NCBI RefSeq assembly: GCF_004353825.1
Contig: NZ_SMNA01000004.1
Location: 62,001-126,000 of the forward strand
Direction: 5' to 3'
From: Occultella glacieicola
Lineage (GTDB): Bacteria; Actinomycetota; Actinomycetes; Actinomycetales; Beutenbergiaceae
DNA length: 64,000 nt
Shown: in pieces, positions 23,644 through 33,300 of the stretch
Layout: each line of letters opens with the position of its first letter
Numbering within the stretch: position 1 is the stretch's first letter
Notes under the pieces: generated by a model
What the model saw: only the letters and a program-made list of their open reading frames with translations
Database searches by the model: none
What the model was told of the DNA's origin: nothing
Program-made: the position numbers and the translations under genes

Positions 23644-26199
23644 ATGGATGTCCTGCTGCCCTCGTTGCTGACCGATCTGACGGACCCGCCGGAGGACGCG
23701 CGCCCGATGGTGCGCTGGTGGTGGTTCGGGGGAGCCGTCACCGAGAGCGGGATCGACGATCAGCTCGGATCGATGGCGCGCAGCGGGCTCGGAGGTGTCG
23801 AACTCGCCTTCGTGTACCCGCTCGAGGTGGGGCCACAGCCCGGGTTCGGCTCGCCGGCGTTCGGGCGGCTGATCGGGTATGCCGCGCGCCGTGCCCGAGA
23901 TCTCGGCCTGCGTTTCGACCTGACGCTGGGCAGCGGCTGGTCGTTCGGCGGCGGGCACATCCCACCCGCGCACGCCGCGCAGCGGTTGCGTTGGGAGGAG
24001 CGGGCCGTCGGTCCGGGCGCGCAGCAGGTGTCGTTGCCGGGACGCTGGCCCGAGGACCGCCTGGTCGCGGCCTACCTCGCCGACGGTGTTCCCGAGGACA
24101 ACCCGCACGCCTATTCGCCCGCAGCGATCGACGGCGACATCGTGATCGTCCCGGCCGGAACCGGACCGCGGTCTTTGCTCGTCGCGACCTCCGGACCGAC
24201 CGGGCAGCAGGTCAAGCGGGCATCCGGCGGGGCCGAGGGGCCGGTGCTCGACCACTACTCGCGGGCGGCGACCGAGCACCACCTGAGCGCGCTCGCCGAC
24301 CCCCTGCTGGAGGCCGCGGGAGCCGAGCACGTGACCGCCGTCTTCTGCGACAGCCTGGAGGTCTACCAGGCCGACTGGACCCCGGCGATCGTCGAGGAGT
24401 TCCGGGCCAGGCGCGGCTACGACCCCCTGCCGCTGCTGTTCCACCTGCGCGGCGAGCGATCCGAGGGCGCGGACTTCCGCGCCGACTTCCATCGGACTCT
24501 CTCGGACCTCTACGAGGACCACTTCCTGGCCCCGCTGCACGCGTGGGCCCGAGGGCACGGGGTGCTCCTGCGCGTCCAGAGCTACGGGGCGCCGCCGGCT
24601 CGCGTCAGCAGCTACCGCAAGGTCGACCTGATCGAGGGCGAGGGTTGGGGCTGGCGCGGCATCCCGGAGACCAAGTGGGCGGCATCGGCGGCCCATCATC
24701 TCGGTGTCCCGGTGGTGTCGTCGGAGACCTGGACCTGGGTCAACTCGCCCTCGTTCCGGGCCCGACCCGTGGACCTCAAGGGCGAGGCGCACGAGCACCT
24801 GCTCTCCGGGATCAACCAGTTCATCGGCCACGGCTGGCCCTACTCGCCGCGGGATGCGGTCGAACCGGGATGGGCCTTCTACGCCGCCGGCGCGATCAGC
24901 GACCGCAACGCCTGGTGGTCCGCAGCGCCGGACCTGTTCGTCTATCTGCAACGCTTGTGCGCCCTCCTGCGGCGAGGTGAACACGTCGCCGACGTCGCCC
25001 TGTGGCTGCCGTACCAGGACACGTTCGCCGCCTTCGGCGTCGGCCGGCACCTCAACCTCTGGCGTGCGGCCACGGAACGCATCGGTGCCGCGGTTCCGGC
25101 CGCGCTGCGCGAGGCCGGCTACGACTTCGACGTCATCGACGAGCAGACCTCGGCGGACTCGATCCTGCGCCGGCACCGGGTGATCGTCGTCGCCGGCTCG
25201 GCGACCCTCCCCGAGGCGGATTCTCAACGGTTGCAGGAGCTGGCGCGGCGCGGGATCGCGGTCGTTGTCGTCGACGCCGAGGTGCTGCCCGAGGCGATCC
25301 ACGTCGCTATGAACGACATGAACGACACGAACGACACGAACGACACGAGTGGCCTGATCGCGGCCGTCGGCGCCGTCCTGGCCCCGGACGTCGTGGCGGA
25401 CGACGCCGAGGTGGCCGTGCTGCACCGTCGGCACGACGACGGGGAGCTGTACCTGGTCGTCAACACCGGTCCACGGCGCGTGGTCACCGCGGTCACACCC
25501 CGCACCGCGCACGCGTGCTGGCAGACCTGGAACGCCCATGACGGCTCGGCCGACGCGCCTCGCAGCGGTCCGATCCGTGCCGAACTGGGCCCGTACGAGG
25601 CGGTCGTGGTGGTGACGTCGCCACATCCGTGCGCCGCAGCGACGCCGGAGCCGGGGCCCGAGGCGCAGGCCGGGTCGGCCCCGATCCCGCTCCCCACGTG
25701 GGAGTTCACGGGGCCGGACCGGGCGGTGCGCGCCGTCACCCTGCCGCACGTCTGGGAGGAGGACGGGCTCGATGACGCCGTCGGGACCGGGACCTACGTC
25801 ACCACCGTGACGCTCGGCGAGGCGGTCCCGACGCGGCTCGTGCTCGATGCCTCCGCGCTGCTGATCCCGGCTCGCACCGCGTCGCGGTCGCAGTCGTACC
25901 AGGCCCTCGATCCCGCCCCGGTCGGGGTCGTCGCGACGGTTCGCGTGAACGGACAGGTGGCGGGCGTGCTCTGGGACCACCCGTTCGAGATCGGCGTCGG
26001 CCACCTGCTGCGACCGGGTCCGAACCGGATCGAGCTCGACGTGAGCGGCACCTCGGTTGCCGGGATGCGGTCGCCGCAGTGGCGGGCGGTGTACGAGTCG
26101 GCGGAGCGGGCGTACGGCCACCGCTTCACGATGCAGGAGATCGACCGCGCCTTCGAGCCGACCCGAACCGGGATCTTCGTGGTGCCGGCATTGCGCTGA
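23644..26199 (+). CDS. glycosyl hydrolase, GH106-like (alpha-L-rhamnosidase type)
   Basis: An 851-residue protein related to GH106, a family of alpha-L-rhamnosidases that remove terminal rhamnose from plant and microbial glycans. The N-terminal hallmark ARPMVRWWWFGGAVTESGID starts the TIM-barrel (about residues 18-420), followed by GLRFDLTLGSGWSFGGGHIP and SSETWTWVNSPSFRARPVDL. A Rossmann-like middle (about 430-620) and a C-terminal jelly-roll galactose-binding-like region (about 680-851, with TYVTTVTLGEAVPTRLVLDA) follow. No signal peptide is visible, so it may act on imported oligosaccharides. A 9-bp tandem repeat at 25312-25347 encodes repeated Asn-Asp-Thr. GTG 23629 is an alternative start. 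Substrate specificity is inference. Confidence 0.8.
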   Translation: MDVLLPSLLTDLTDPPEDARPMVRWWWFGGAVTESGIDDQLGSMARSGLGGVELAFVYPLEVGPQPGFGSPAFGRLIGYAARRARDLGLRFDLTLGSGWSFGGGHIPPAHAAQRLRWEERAVGPGAQQVSLPGRWPEDRLVAAYLADGVPEDNPHAYSPAAIDGDIVIVPAGTGPRSLLVATSGPTGQQVKRASGGAEGPVLDHYSRAATEHHLSALADPLLEAAGAEHVTAVFCDSLEVYQADWTPAIVEEFRARRGYDPLPLLFHLRGERSEGADFRADFHRTLSDLYEDHFLAPLHAWARGHGVLLRVQSYGAPPARVSSYRKVDLIEGEGWGWRGIPETKWAASAAHHLGVPVVSSETWTWVNSPSFRARPVDLKGEAHEHLLSGINQFIGHGWPYSPRDAVEPGWAFYAAGAISDRNAWWSAAPDLFVYLQRLCALLRRGEHVADVALWLPYQDTFAAFGVGRHLNLWRAATERIGAAVPAALREAGYDFDVIDEQTSADSILRRHRVIVVAGSATLPEADSQRLQELARRGIAVVVVDAEVLPEAIHVAMNDMNDTNDTNDTSGLIAAVGAVLAPDVVADDAEVAVLHRRHDDGELYLVVNTGPRRVVTAVTPRTAHACWQTWNAHDGSADAPRSGPIRAELGPYEAVVVVTSPHPCAAATPEPGPEAQAGSAPIPLPTWEFTGPDRAVRAVTLPHVWEEDGLDDAVGTGTYVTTVTLGEAVPTRLVLDASALLIPARTASRSQSYQALDPAPVGVVATVRVNGQVAGVLWDHPFEIGVGHLLRPGPNRIELDVSGTSVAGMRSPQWRAVYESAERAYGHRFTMQEIDRAFEPTRTGIFVVPALR
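25312..25347 (+). repeat. 9-bp in-frame tandem repeat
   Basis: Four units of AACGACACG (the first is AACGACATG) encode repeated Asn-Asp-Met/Thr in the GH106-like protein, probably a surface loop. Changes in copy number would keep the frame. Confidence 0.85.
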
Positions 26200-26269
26200 C
26201 CGCCTCGACCGACTGAGCCCGGACCGATCCCGGCCGCGGGGCCGCACCCGACCCGGCTCGGCCCCCAAC

Positions 26270-26743
26270 TCACCGAGCGTTCAGTGCCGCGCCCAGCGGC
26301 TCCCGTCGGCGCCAGACGATCAGGTGCGCGGTGGAGAACCGCCGCGAGCAGCGTCCGCAGGCCAGCGGCCGGCTGGGGCGCCGGAAGCGGCCATGCTCGT
26401 GCCCGGCCGGGCAGAGCCCGACCCAGGGGGCCGGCACCGCACCGGCACCGGCCGGCACGCAACGCTGCGCGCTGCAGCCGATCGACAGGGCGATCCGGCG
26501 CCACCGGGGCCCGTGACCGGCCCCGTGGCCGGCGAGCGCGTGCGCGATCTCGTGCAGCAGTGTGTCCCGCACCTGGTCCGGCGCATGCAACTCGGTCAGA
26601 TACCGGCTGATCGTGATCCGACGGCGGTCATACCGGCAGGCGCCGGCCCGGCGCTTGGCGTTGTCGAACCCGAAGGTCCAGCCGGTCAGGCCGTGCTCGG
26701 CCAGGAGTTCGTGAGCGAGGGCGTGGGCGTTCTGGAGGTCCAT
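26270..26743 (-). CDS. SprT-like zinc metallopeptidase domain protein
   Basis: A 157-residue SprT-like protein, related to the SPRTN protease core. The zinc site is HEIAH (H64, E65, H68) with a third His at H77 in AGHGAGHGPRW. A C-terminal zinc-ribbon-like region follows (C in LCPAGHE, then CGRC in PLACGRCSRRF), as in other bacterial SprT-like proteins. Bacterial functions are mostly uncharacterised; binding or cleaving DNA-linked proteins is possible by analogy only. The start at ATG 26743 (MDLQNAHALAHELL) is chosen over 26803 because the helix aligns with family N-termini. It is convergent with the GH106-like gene and divergent from the ABC operon. Confidence 0.85.
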   Translation of the reverse strand: MDLQNAHALAHELLAEHGLTGWTFGFDNAKRRAGACRYDRRRITISRYLTELHAPDQVRDTLLHEIAHALAGHGAGHGPRWRRIALSIGCSAQRCVPAGAGAVPAPWVGLCPAGHEHGRFRRPSRPLACGRCSRRFSTAHLIVWRRREPLGAALNAR

Positions 26744-27101
26744 GACGATCCTCGTTCGTGCGAAGGGGCAGCTGGGACCCACGCTATGCGGGCCGTCCGA
26801 CATCGTGCATCCGACCTGTGGAACGGCCAGTCACACCGGCCAGTCACACCGGCCAGTCACGCCGGCCAGTCACGCCGACCGGTCACGCCGGCCACCGCGC
26901 GCTTGCCACGGGTGCCGGCCGCACGGGCCGGGGGAACTGCGCTCGACGATGCCGCGCCCGGGGAGGTCGCGCCGGATGTGTCGTGCGGACGGTGCGGTGC
27001 GGCCGGCGAGTCATCTCGCCGCGCCGTCCGGGGACCCCCGAGGTAGCGTCGATGACTCGTCCGCGAGTTCGTACGCGTCCCTCGAGGAGGAGGACCCGCC
27101 C
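26744..27101. other. divergent intergenic region with tandem array
   Basis: A 358-nt gap between the SprT-like gene and the sugar ABC operon. It contains the 13-bp array at 26825-26896 and a TAGCGT box near 27044 that could serve the ABC operon. Open frames across it are GC-driven and lack convincing starts. Confidence 0.7.
26825..26896. repeat. 13-bp tandem array, five and a half copies
   Basis: Units: GGCCAGTCACACC twice, GGCCAGTCACGCC twice, GACCGGTCACGCC, then a partial GGCCACC. The array lies about 80 nt upstream of the SprT-like start and about 205 nt upstream of the ABC operon start. It could be an operator array or a replication-slippage minisatellite. Confidence 0.85.
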
Positions 27102-28502
27102 GTGAACCTTCCGACAGCCCCGCGCGCCGGCACCGACCGGCGCACGTTCCTGCGGTATGCGGCCGGCATCGGTGCGGTGGTGCCGCTCGCCGCCCTGAGT
27201 GGCTGCGGGTCGTCCAGCACCCAGGATCCGAACGTCATCGGGATCGCCTACCAGCAGTTCGGATCCGGCACCCTGATGGAGGACTGGATCGACCGGACCG
27301 CTCAGGCCTACACCCAGGAGTACCAGGACCGGTCCGTCGAACTCGTGCCGATCGTCGCGGCGGAGAACGACTACTTCACCAAGAACGAACTCCTGATGTC
27401 CTCACCTCGGACGTCGCCGGACCTCGTCTACGAGGACACCTTCATCCTGCTCTCCGACGTCGGCGCCGGCTACGTCCAGCCGATGACCGAGTACGCCGAG
27501 CAGTGGGAGCACTGGCAGGACGTCGCGCCCGCCTCGAGGGAAGCCGTCACCGGTGAGGACGGCGAGATCTACGCGATCCCGACCCACACCGACACTCGTG
27601 CGATCTGGTTCAACAAGGACGTCTTCGCCGAGGCCGGCCTGCCCGAGGACTGGGCACCGACCAGCTGGGAGGAGATCCTGGAGGCGGCCCGCACCATCAA
27701 GGAACAGCTGCCCGAGGTCGCACCGTTCTTCATCTTCTCGGGCAAGGCGCAGGGGGAGAAGGCCTCGATGCAGGGCTTCGAGATGCTCCTCTACGGCACC
27801 GGCGGAGGGGTCGGCCTCTACGACGCCGACGCGAAGAAGTGGGTCATCGGCTCCCAGGGGTTCCTGGACGCGCTCACCTTCCTGCGCACCGTCTTCGAGG
27901 AGGAACTCACCCTGCCCGTGTCGCGGCACCTCGACCCGAACATCGGAGAGAGCATCTACAGCACGGTCATGCCGGCCGGGGAGCTGGGGATGCTGCTGGA
28001 CGGCTCATGGATCTCCCAGAACTGGGTCGAGGATGCCCCGAGCCCGTGGCCGGAGTGGGCCGACACGCTGGGCCTGGCCCGCATGCCCACGCAGAACGGG
28101 GACGGCACCGGGTGGGTCACGCTCGCCGGCGGCTGGTCCTGGGTGCTGCCCCAGTACTGCACCGACCCCGAGATCGCGTTCAGCTTCATCGAGGCGCTGC
28201 TGACCACCGACAACTCCGTGCAGCGCGCGATCGAGGACAACCACATCACCGTGCGGGCGGACGTCGCCGAGGTGGAGGAGTACCGGACCTACTCGCCCAC
28301 GGCGGAGTTCTTCACCGGCCTGCTCGAGGGTGCCTACTACCGTCCCGCGCTGCCGAACTACCCGGAGGTCTCCGCCGCCATCCAGGACGCGATGGAGGTC
28401 GTCATGACCATGGCGCAGACCCCCGAGCAGGCGCAGGCGGCATACGACCAGGCGGTCACCGACATCGTCGGACCCGAGAACGTGCAGGAGGAGTCCCGAT
28501 GA
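27102..28502 (+). CDS. sugar ABC transporter substrate-binding lipoprotein (Tat type)
   Basis: A 466-residue family 1 solute-binding protein and first gene of a complete three-gene importer operon. The N-terminus carries a twin-arginine motif (DRRTFLRYAAG) and a lipobox (LSGC), so it is probably Tat-exported and lipid-anchored at about Cys36. The mature part begins with VIGIAYQQFGSGTLMEDWID; DLVYEDTFILLSDVGAGYVQ and IPTHTDTRAIWFNKDVFAEA are family segments. It captures an oligosaccharide outside the membrane. GTG 27102 has GAGGAGGAGG about 8 nt upstream. The stop overlaps the next gene by 4 bp. The nearby GH106-like gene suggests rhamnose-containing glycans, as inference only. Confidence 0.9.
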   Translation: MNLPTAPRAGTDRRTFLRYAAGIGAVVPLAALSGCGSSSTQDPNVIGIAYQQFGSGTLMEDWIDRTAQAYTQEYQDRSVELVPIVAAENDYFTKNELLMSSPRTSPDLVYEDTFILLSDVGAGYVQPMTEYAEQWEHWQDVAPASREAVTGEDGEIYAIPTHTDTRAIWFNKDVFAEAGLPEDWAPTSWEEILEAARTIKEQLPEVAPFFIFSGKAQGEKASMQGFEMLLYGTGGGVGLYDADAKKWVIGSQGFLDALTFLRTVFEEELTLPVSRHLDPNIGESIYSTVMPAGELGMLLDGSWISQNWVEDAPSPWPEWADTLGLARMPTQNGDGTGWVTLAGGWSWVLPQYCTDPEIAFSFIEALLTTDNSVQRAIEDNHITVRADVAEVEEYRTYSPTAEFFTGLLEGAYYRPALPNYPEVSAAIQDAMEVVMTMAQTPEQAQAAYDQAVTDIVGPENVQEESR

Positions 28503-29437
28503 GCGCCACCGCGACCACCGAGCGGCCGGCCCAGGCGACGCCGCGCAAGAACAGACGTACCCTCGGCAACGGTCTGACCACCCGGCGGGCGGTCCCGATG
28601 GTCCCCGCCCTGGTGCTGCTCCTGCTGTTCATGGCCGGCCCGATCCTGTACTCCCTCTATCTCGCCTTCACCGACAACGCGATCCGTGGCGAGGGCGCGG
28701 CCGAGACCTCGTTCATCGGCTTCGAGAACTTCACGAACGCGTTCGCCGACGACGCCTTCTGGAACTCGGTCGTGCTGACCATCGTGTTCACGGTGGTCTC
28801 GGCGGTGATCGGGCAGAACTGTCTCGGGATGCTGCTGGCGCTGCTGATGGAGAAGTCGAACCGGGCGATCAGCTTCGTGGTGACCTCGATCGTGATCGCG
28901 GCCTGGATCCTGCCGGAGGTGGTGGCCGGGTACCTGCTGTACACGTTCTTCGCGGACGAGGGCAGTCTGAACGCGATCATCACCTCGCTCGGCCTGCCAC
29001 CCCAGGAGTTGCTGTTCGCGCTGCCGATCCTTGCGGTCAGCTTCGCCAACGTGTGGCGCGGCACCGCGTTCTCGATGCTGGTGTACTCGGCCGCGCTCAG
29101 CGCCATCCCGTCCGACATCTACGAGTCGGCCGCGATCGACGGCGCCGGCCCGGTGCGGCGGTTCCGGTCGGTGACGATCCCGCTGATGCGCCCCGCCATC
29201 GCCACGAACCTCATGCTGATCACGCTCCAGACGCTCTCGGTGTTCGGGCTGATCTTCATCATGACCGGCGGCGGGCCGGCCCAGCGCAGCCAGACGCTAC
29301 CGCTGTACATGTACGAGCAGGCGTTCTCGTACGGGCAGCTCGGCTACGGCACGGCCGTGGCCCTGCTGCTGCTGGGGATCGGGGCGCTGGCCTCGATCGT
29401 CTATCTGCGCCTGCTGCCGGAGGAGGAGAAGCGATGA
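28499..29437 (+). CDS. sugar ABC transporter permease (MalF type)
   Basis: A 312-residue permease with six predicted helices and a polar N-terminus of about 32 residues (MSATATTERPAQ and onward). The docking loop is YESAAIDGAGPVRRFRSVTI (about residues 204-223). FGLIFIMTGGGPAQRSQTLP is the typical MalF-type segment before the last helix. It forms the channel with the product of the next gene. It overlaps the binding-protein gene and the next permease gene by 4 bp each (ATGA), so the three proteins should be made in a fixed ratio. No ATPase gene is present in the operon; a shared ATPase elsewhere is assumed. Confidence 0.92.
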   Translation: MSATATTERPAQATPRKNRRTLGNGLTTRRAVPMVPALVLLLLFMAGPILYSLYLAFTDNAIRGEGAAETSFIGFENFTNAFADDAFWNSVVLTIVFTVVSAVIGQNCLGMLLALLMEKSNRAISFVVTSIVIAAWILPEVVAGYLLYTFFADEGSLNAIITSLGLPPQELLFALPILAVSFANVWRGTAFSMLVYSAALSAIPSDIYESAAIDGAGPVRRFRSVTIPLMRPAIATNLMLITLQTLSVFGLIFIMTGGGPAQRSQTLPLYMYEQAFSYGQLGYGTAVALLLLGIGALASIVYLRLLPEEEKR

Positions 29438-30333
29438 CGACCACCGCGACCACCGAGCGGTCCGGAACCGAGCCGGCGTCGCCCCGCCGTGGGGTCCGGG
29501 ACCGCGGTGCGCCACGCGCCGGCGGCATGTCCCTGGCCGCGTCGATCTCGATGATCGTGCTCGGCGCGGCCTTCGTGATCCCGCTGCTGTGGGTGGTGCT
29601 GGCCGCCTTCGACACCGAGGCGAGCCTCGCGGTCAGCTGGCCCTCCGAATGGAGTCTCGGCAACTTCCAGGCGATCTGGAACGCCGAGACGACATTCCGG
29701 CCGTTGACGAACTCGCTGATCCTGTGCGGTGGGGCGACCCTGGTGACGATGACGGCCGCCGTGCTGTGCGCCTATCCGTTCTCCCGGTACCGGTTCCGGG
29801 CGAAGCGCCCGCTGCTGCTGACCATCATCTTCTCCACCGGACTGCCGATCACCGCGATCATGATCCCGGTCTACTCGCTGTTCGTCCGGGTCAACCTGAT
29901 CGACTCGATGGTCGGCGCGATCCTGTTCCTCGGCGCGTCCGCGCTGCCGTACGCGATCTTCCTGACCAAGGGGTTCATCGACGCGGTCCCGATCCAGATC
30001 GAGGAGAGCGCCTGGACCGAGGGTGCGGGCCTGCTCCGGACCCTCTGGTCGGTGGTGCTGCCGTTGATGCGGTCCGGGCTCGCGGTCGCCACCATCTTCA
30101 CGTTCGTGGGCATGTGGGGGAACTTCTTCGTTCCGTTCATGCTGTTGCTGAGCCCCGACCAGCTACCCGCTGCGGTCACCCTGTACACGTTCTCCTCCCA
30201 GTACGGGCAGGTCGCGTACGGGCAGCTCGCGGCGTTCTCGATCTTCTACTCGCTGCCGGTCGTGGTGCTCTACCTGTTCATGGGGCGAAGCCTCGGCACC
30301 GGGTTCGCCGCAGCCGGCGGCATCAAGGGCTGA
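29434..30333 (+). CDS. sugar ABC transporter permease (MalG type)
   Basis: A 299-residue second permease of the operon. Helices begin at about residue 34 (SLAASISMIVLGAAFVIPLL). The docking loop is IEESAWTEGAGLLRTLWSVV (about residues 190-209), with TEGAG in place of the more usual DGAG. The N-terminus MTTTATTERSG closely resembles that of the partner permease (MSATATTERPA), probably through a short local duplication of the start region. A small inverted repeat (GACGCC-TCA-GGCGTC, around 30353) lies at the convergent junction with hrpA and may help end transcription. Confidence 0.92.
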   Translation: MTTTATTERSGTEPASPRRGVRDRGAPRAGGMSLAASISMIVLGAAFVIPLLWVVLAAFDTEASLAVSWPSEWSLGNFQAIWNAETTFRPLTNSLILCGGATLVTMTAAVLCAYPFSRYRFRAKRPLLLTIIFSTGLPITAIMIPVYSLFVRVNLIDSMVGAILFLGASALPYAIFLTKGFIDAVPIQIEESAWTEGAGLLRTLWSVVLPLMRSGLAVATIFTFVGMWGNFFVPFMLLLSPDQLPAAVTLYTFSSQYGQVAYGQLAAFSIFYSLPVVVLYLFMGRSLGTGFAAAGGIKG

Positions 30334-30358
30334 GGCACGGCGGCGCCGAGCGGACGCC

Positions 30359-33300
30359 TCAGGCGTCGGCGAGGGCCTTGCGGATCCGCTTGTCCGAGAT
30401 GGTCTTCGGCGTCCCGAGTTGCTGCGCGAAATAGCTGACCCGCAGTTCCTCGAGCTGCCAGCGGATCTCGGCGAGCCGGGCCGCACGCACCGGGTCGTGG
30501 GCTGCGGCCTGCTTCGCCGACCACCACGCCTCCTGCAGTTCCCCGAGGGTCCAGGCGCGGTCGGCGTCCCGGTTCGGGTTCTCGGCCGCCTTCTCCAAGC
30601 GGACGACGGCGGCCCGCAGGTAGCGGGGCAGGTGCACCAGGTGCTCGGGTGGGGTGTCGACGAGGAAGCCCGGGTGGACGAGGGCGGCGTGCTGGTCGCG
30701 CACGTCGGTGAGCACGTTCAGCAGCGTCATCGACGTGGTGGCGCGGATCGTCTCCTCCAGTTCCCGGGACCGGGTGAGGATCCGCACGGTCAGGTCCGCG
30801 ACGCGCAGCACCTCGTCCTCGAGCGCCGGCCTGATGCGCGCCAGCAGGGCGTCGAACGCGGCGCGGTCGCGGACCCCGGCGAGGTCCGTGCCGGCCACGA
30901 GGGCCGAGATCGCGCTCACCTGGAGGTCGGCGACGAGGGCGTCGGTGTTCCGGTAGGGGCTCGCCGCCAGGGCCAGGGACTGCGCGGCGTTCCACCGGGA
31001 GGTGACCCGGCCGACGGCCAGGGCCGAGCCGAGGTACAGAAGCCGCAGCACCCCGGCCCGGTGGCTGACCGCCTGGTCGGCGGCGTTAGCGAGCACCCGC
31101 AGCGCGACCGTGCCTGACGTGCCGGACGTGCCGGACGTGCCCGACGTGCCTGACGTGCCTGACTTGCCTGACTGGCCGGACGCGCCGGGCTCGTCGGCCA
31201 GGGCGGGGTAGCCACGGATCTCCAGGCCGGCGGCGCCGACGGAGGACACCGTCTCGGGGATCCGGCCGCCCGGGAGGTCCGGCCAGCCGGTCAGGCCGGT
31301 CTGCTCGGCGAGGCCCGGCGTCAGTGCCGACCCTGCCGACCCTGCCGACCCTGCTGACCCGGCCGACCCTGCTGGCCCTGGGTGCCCACTGTCGCGGTCC
31401 TGACCGGCCGCTGCCCCGGCGCGGCCGCCACCGGACCCCACGGGTCCACCACCGGGGCCACGACCACCCGAGGCGCCGGTCGCGCCATGGTGACCTGCGC
31501 CGTCGGGCATCGGGCCGTGCTCACCCGGGCGTGGGTGCGCCGTCTGCGCCTCGGTGAGCGCGGTGCGGACGGCGGTGCGCACGGCATCGCGGGACTCGCG
31601 CGCGAGCTGACGCTGCAGCAGCACCAGGTCCTTGCCCTCGGCGAGGGTGGCGCCGCGGTCGGTCTGCACCCGGAACGTCATCCGCAGATGCGGGGGCAGC
31701 CGGTCGGGGGCCCAGTCGTCGGGACCGATCTCCACCTGACGCAGGCGCAGGGCGGTCTCGGCGAACGCCTCCGTGAACGTCGGGGACCCGGCAGGCGCGG
31801 CCTCGGACCACGCCGGCAGCTGCGCGACGATCTCCCGGCCGACGTCCGGCGCGGGCACGAGCTGGCGGCGCAGCGCCTTCGGCAGCGACCGGATCGTCGC
31901 CACCGCGAGCTCGTCGACCAGTCCCGGCACCATCCAGTCGAAGCCGTCCGGTCGGAGCCGGTTCAGGATCGAGATCGGGATGTGCACGGTGACCCCGTCG
32001 GCCTCGGTGCCCGGCTCGAACTGGTAGGTCAGCGGCAGGGTCAGGTCATCCTGGCGCCAGGTGTCCGGGAACGCGTTCGCGTCCAGGGTGTCGGCGTCCG
32101 GGACCAGCAACTCGGTGGTGAACGTGAGCAGGTCCGGGTTCTCGCGTCGGGCATCCTTCCACCAGGCATCGAAGTGCCGAGCGGTGGTGACGTCCTCGGG
32201 GATCCGCTCGTCGTAGAAGTCGAACAGCCCGTCCTCGTCGATCACCAGGTCCCGGCGCCGGGACCTGGCCTCGAGGGACTGGGCCTCCTCGAGCAGCCGG
32301 GTGTTCTCGGCGAAGAACGCGTGGTGGGTGCGCCACTCGCCCTCGACGAGGGCGTGCCGCAGGAACAGCTCCCGGGCGAGCGGGGCATCCACCCGGGCCA
32401 GCGGCACGGCGCGTTCGGCCACGATCGGGACCCCGTACAGGAGCACCTTCTCCTTGACCATGGCCGCGCCCTGCTTCGTGGACCAGTACGGCTCGGAGTA
32501 CGTGCGTTTGACGAGGTGCCCGGCCAGCGGTTCGGCCCATTCCGGCTTGATCCGGGCCACGGTGCGCGCGAACAGCCGGGACGTCTCCACGAGCTCGCCG
32601 GCCATGATCCAGGCCGGGTTCCTCTTGGCCAGGTGCGAGCCGGGGAAGATCACGAACCGGGTGCCGCGGGCACCGGCGTAGTCGCGGCGACGCTCGTCCC
32701 AGGACCCGACGTGCGAGAGCAACCCGGACAGCAGGGCCTGGTGGACCCGATCGGGATCGGTGGCGTCGCGGTAGGTGTCCGGGCGGTGGTGCACCTCGAG
32801 GCCCAGGGGCTTGGCCATCTGCCGCAACTGGGTGTGCACGTCCTGCCACTCGCGCACGCGCAGGAAGTTCAGGTACTCGGACCGGCACAGCCGCCGGAAC
32901 GCCGAGGACCCCATCTCCCCCTGCTGCTCCTTGAGGTAGTCCCAGAGCTTGAGCAGGGACAGGAAGTCCGAGGTGGGGTCGGCGAACCTGCGGTGCTTGT
33001 CGTCGGCGGCCTGCTGGTGTTCGGTTGGCCGCTCGCGGACGTCCTGGACGGAGAGCCCGGCGACGATGATCATGACCTCGCGCACGCAGCCGAGCCGGCC
33101 GGCCTCGATGATCATCCGGCCCAGCCGCGGGTCGATCGGCAGCTGGGCCAGGGCCCGGCCCACCGTGGTGAGCTGGTTGCTGGAGGTGGTCGCGGACTCC
33201 GCCTCGATCGCGTTGAGCTCGTGCAGCAGCTGCAGGCCGTCCCGCACGGCGCGGGAGTCGGGGGAGTCGAGGAAGTCGAACTTCGCGACGTCGCCGAGGC

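Noticed and set aside
26825-26896. 13-bp tandem array considered as a CRISPR array
   Set aside because: The units are contiguous without spacers and far shorter than CRISPR repeats, and no cas gene is present.
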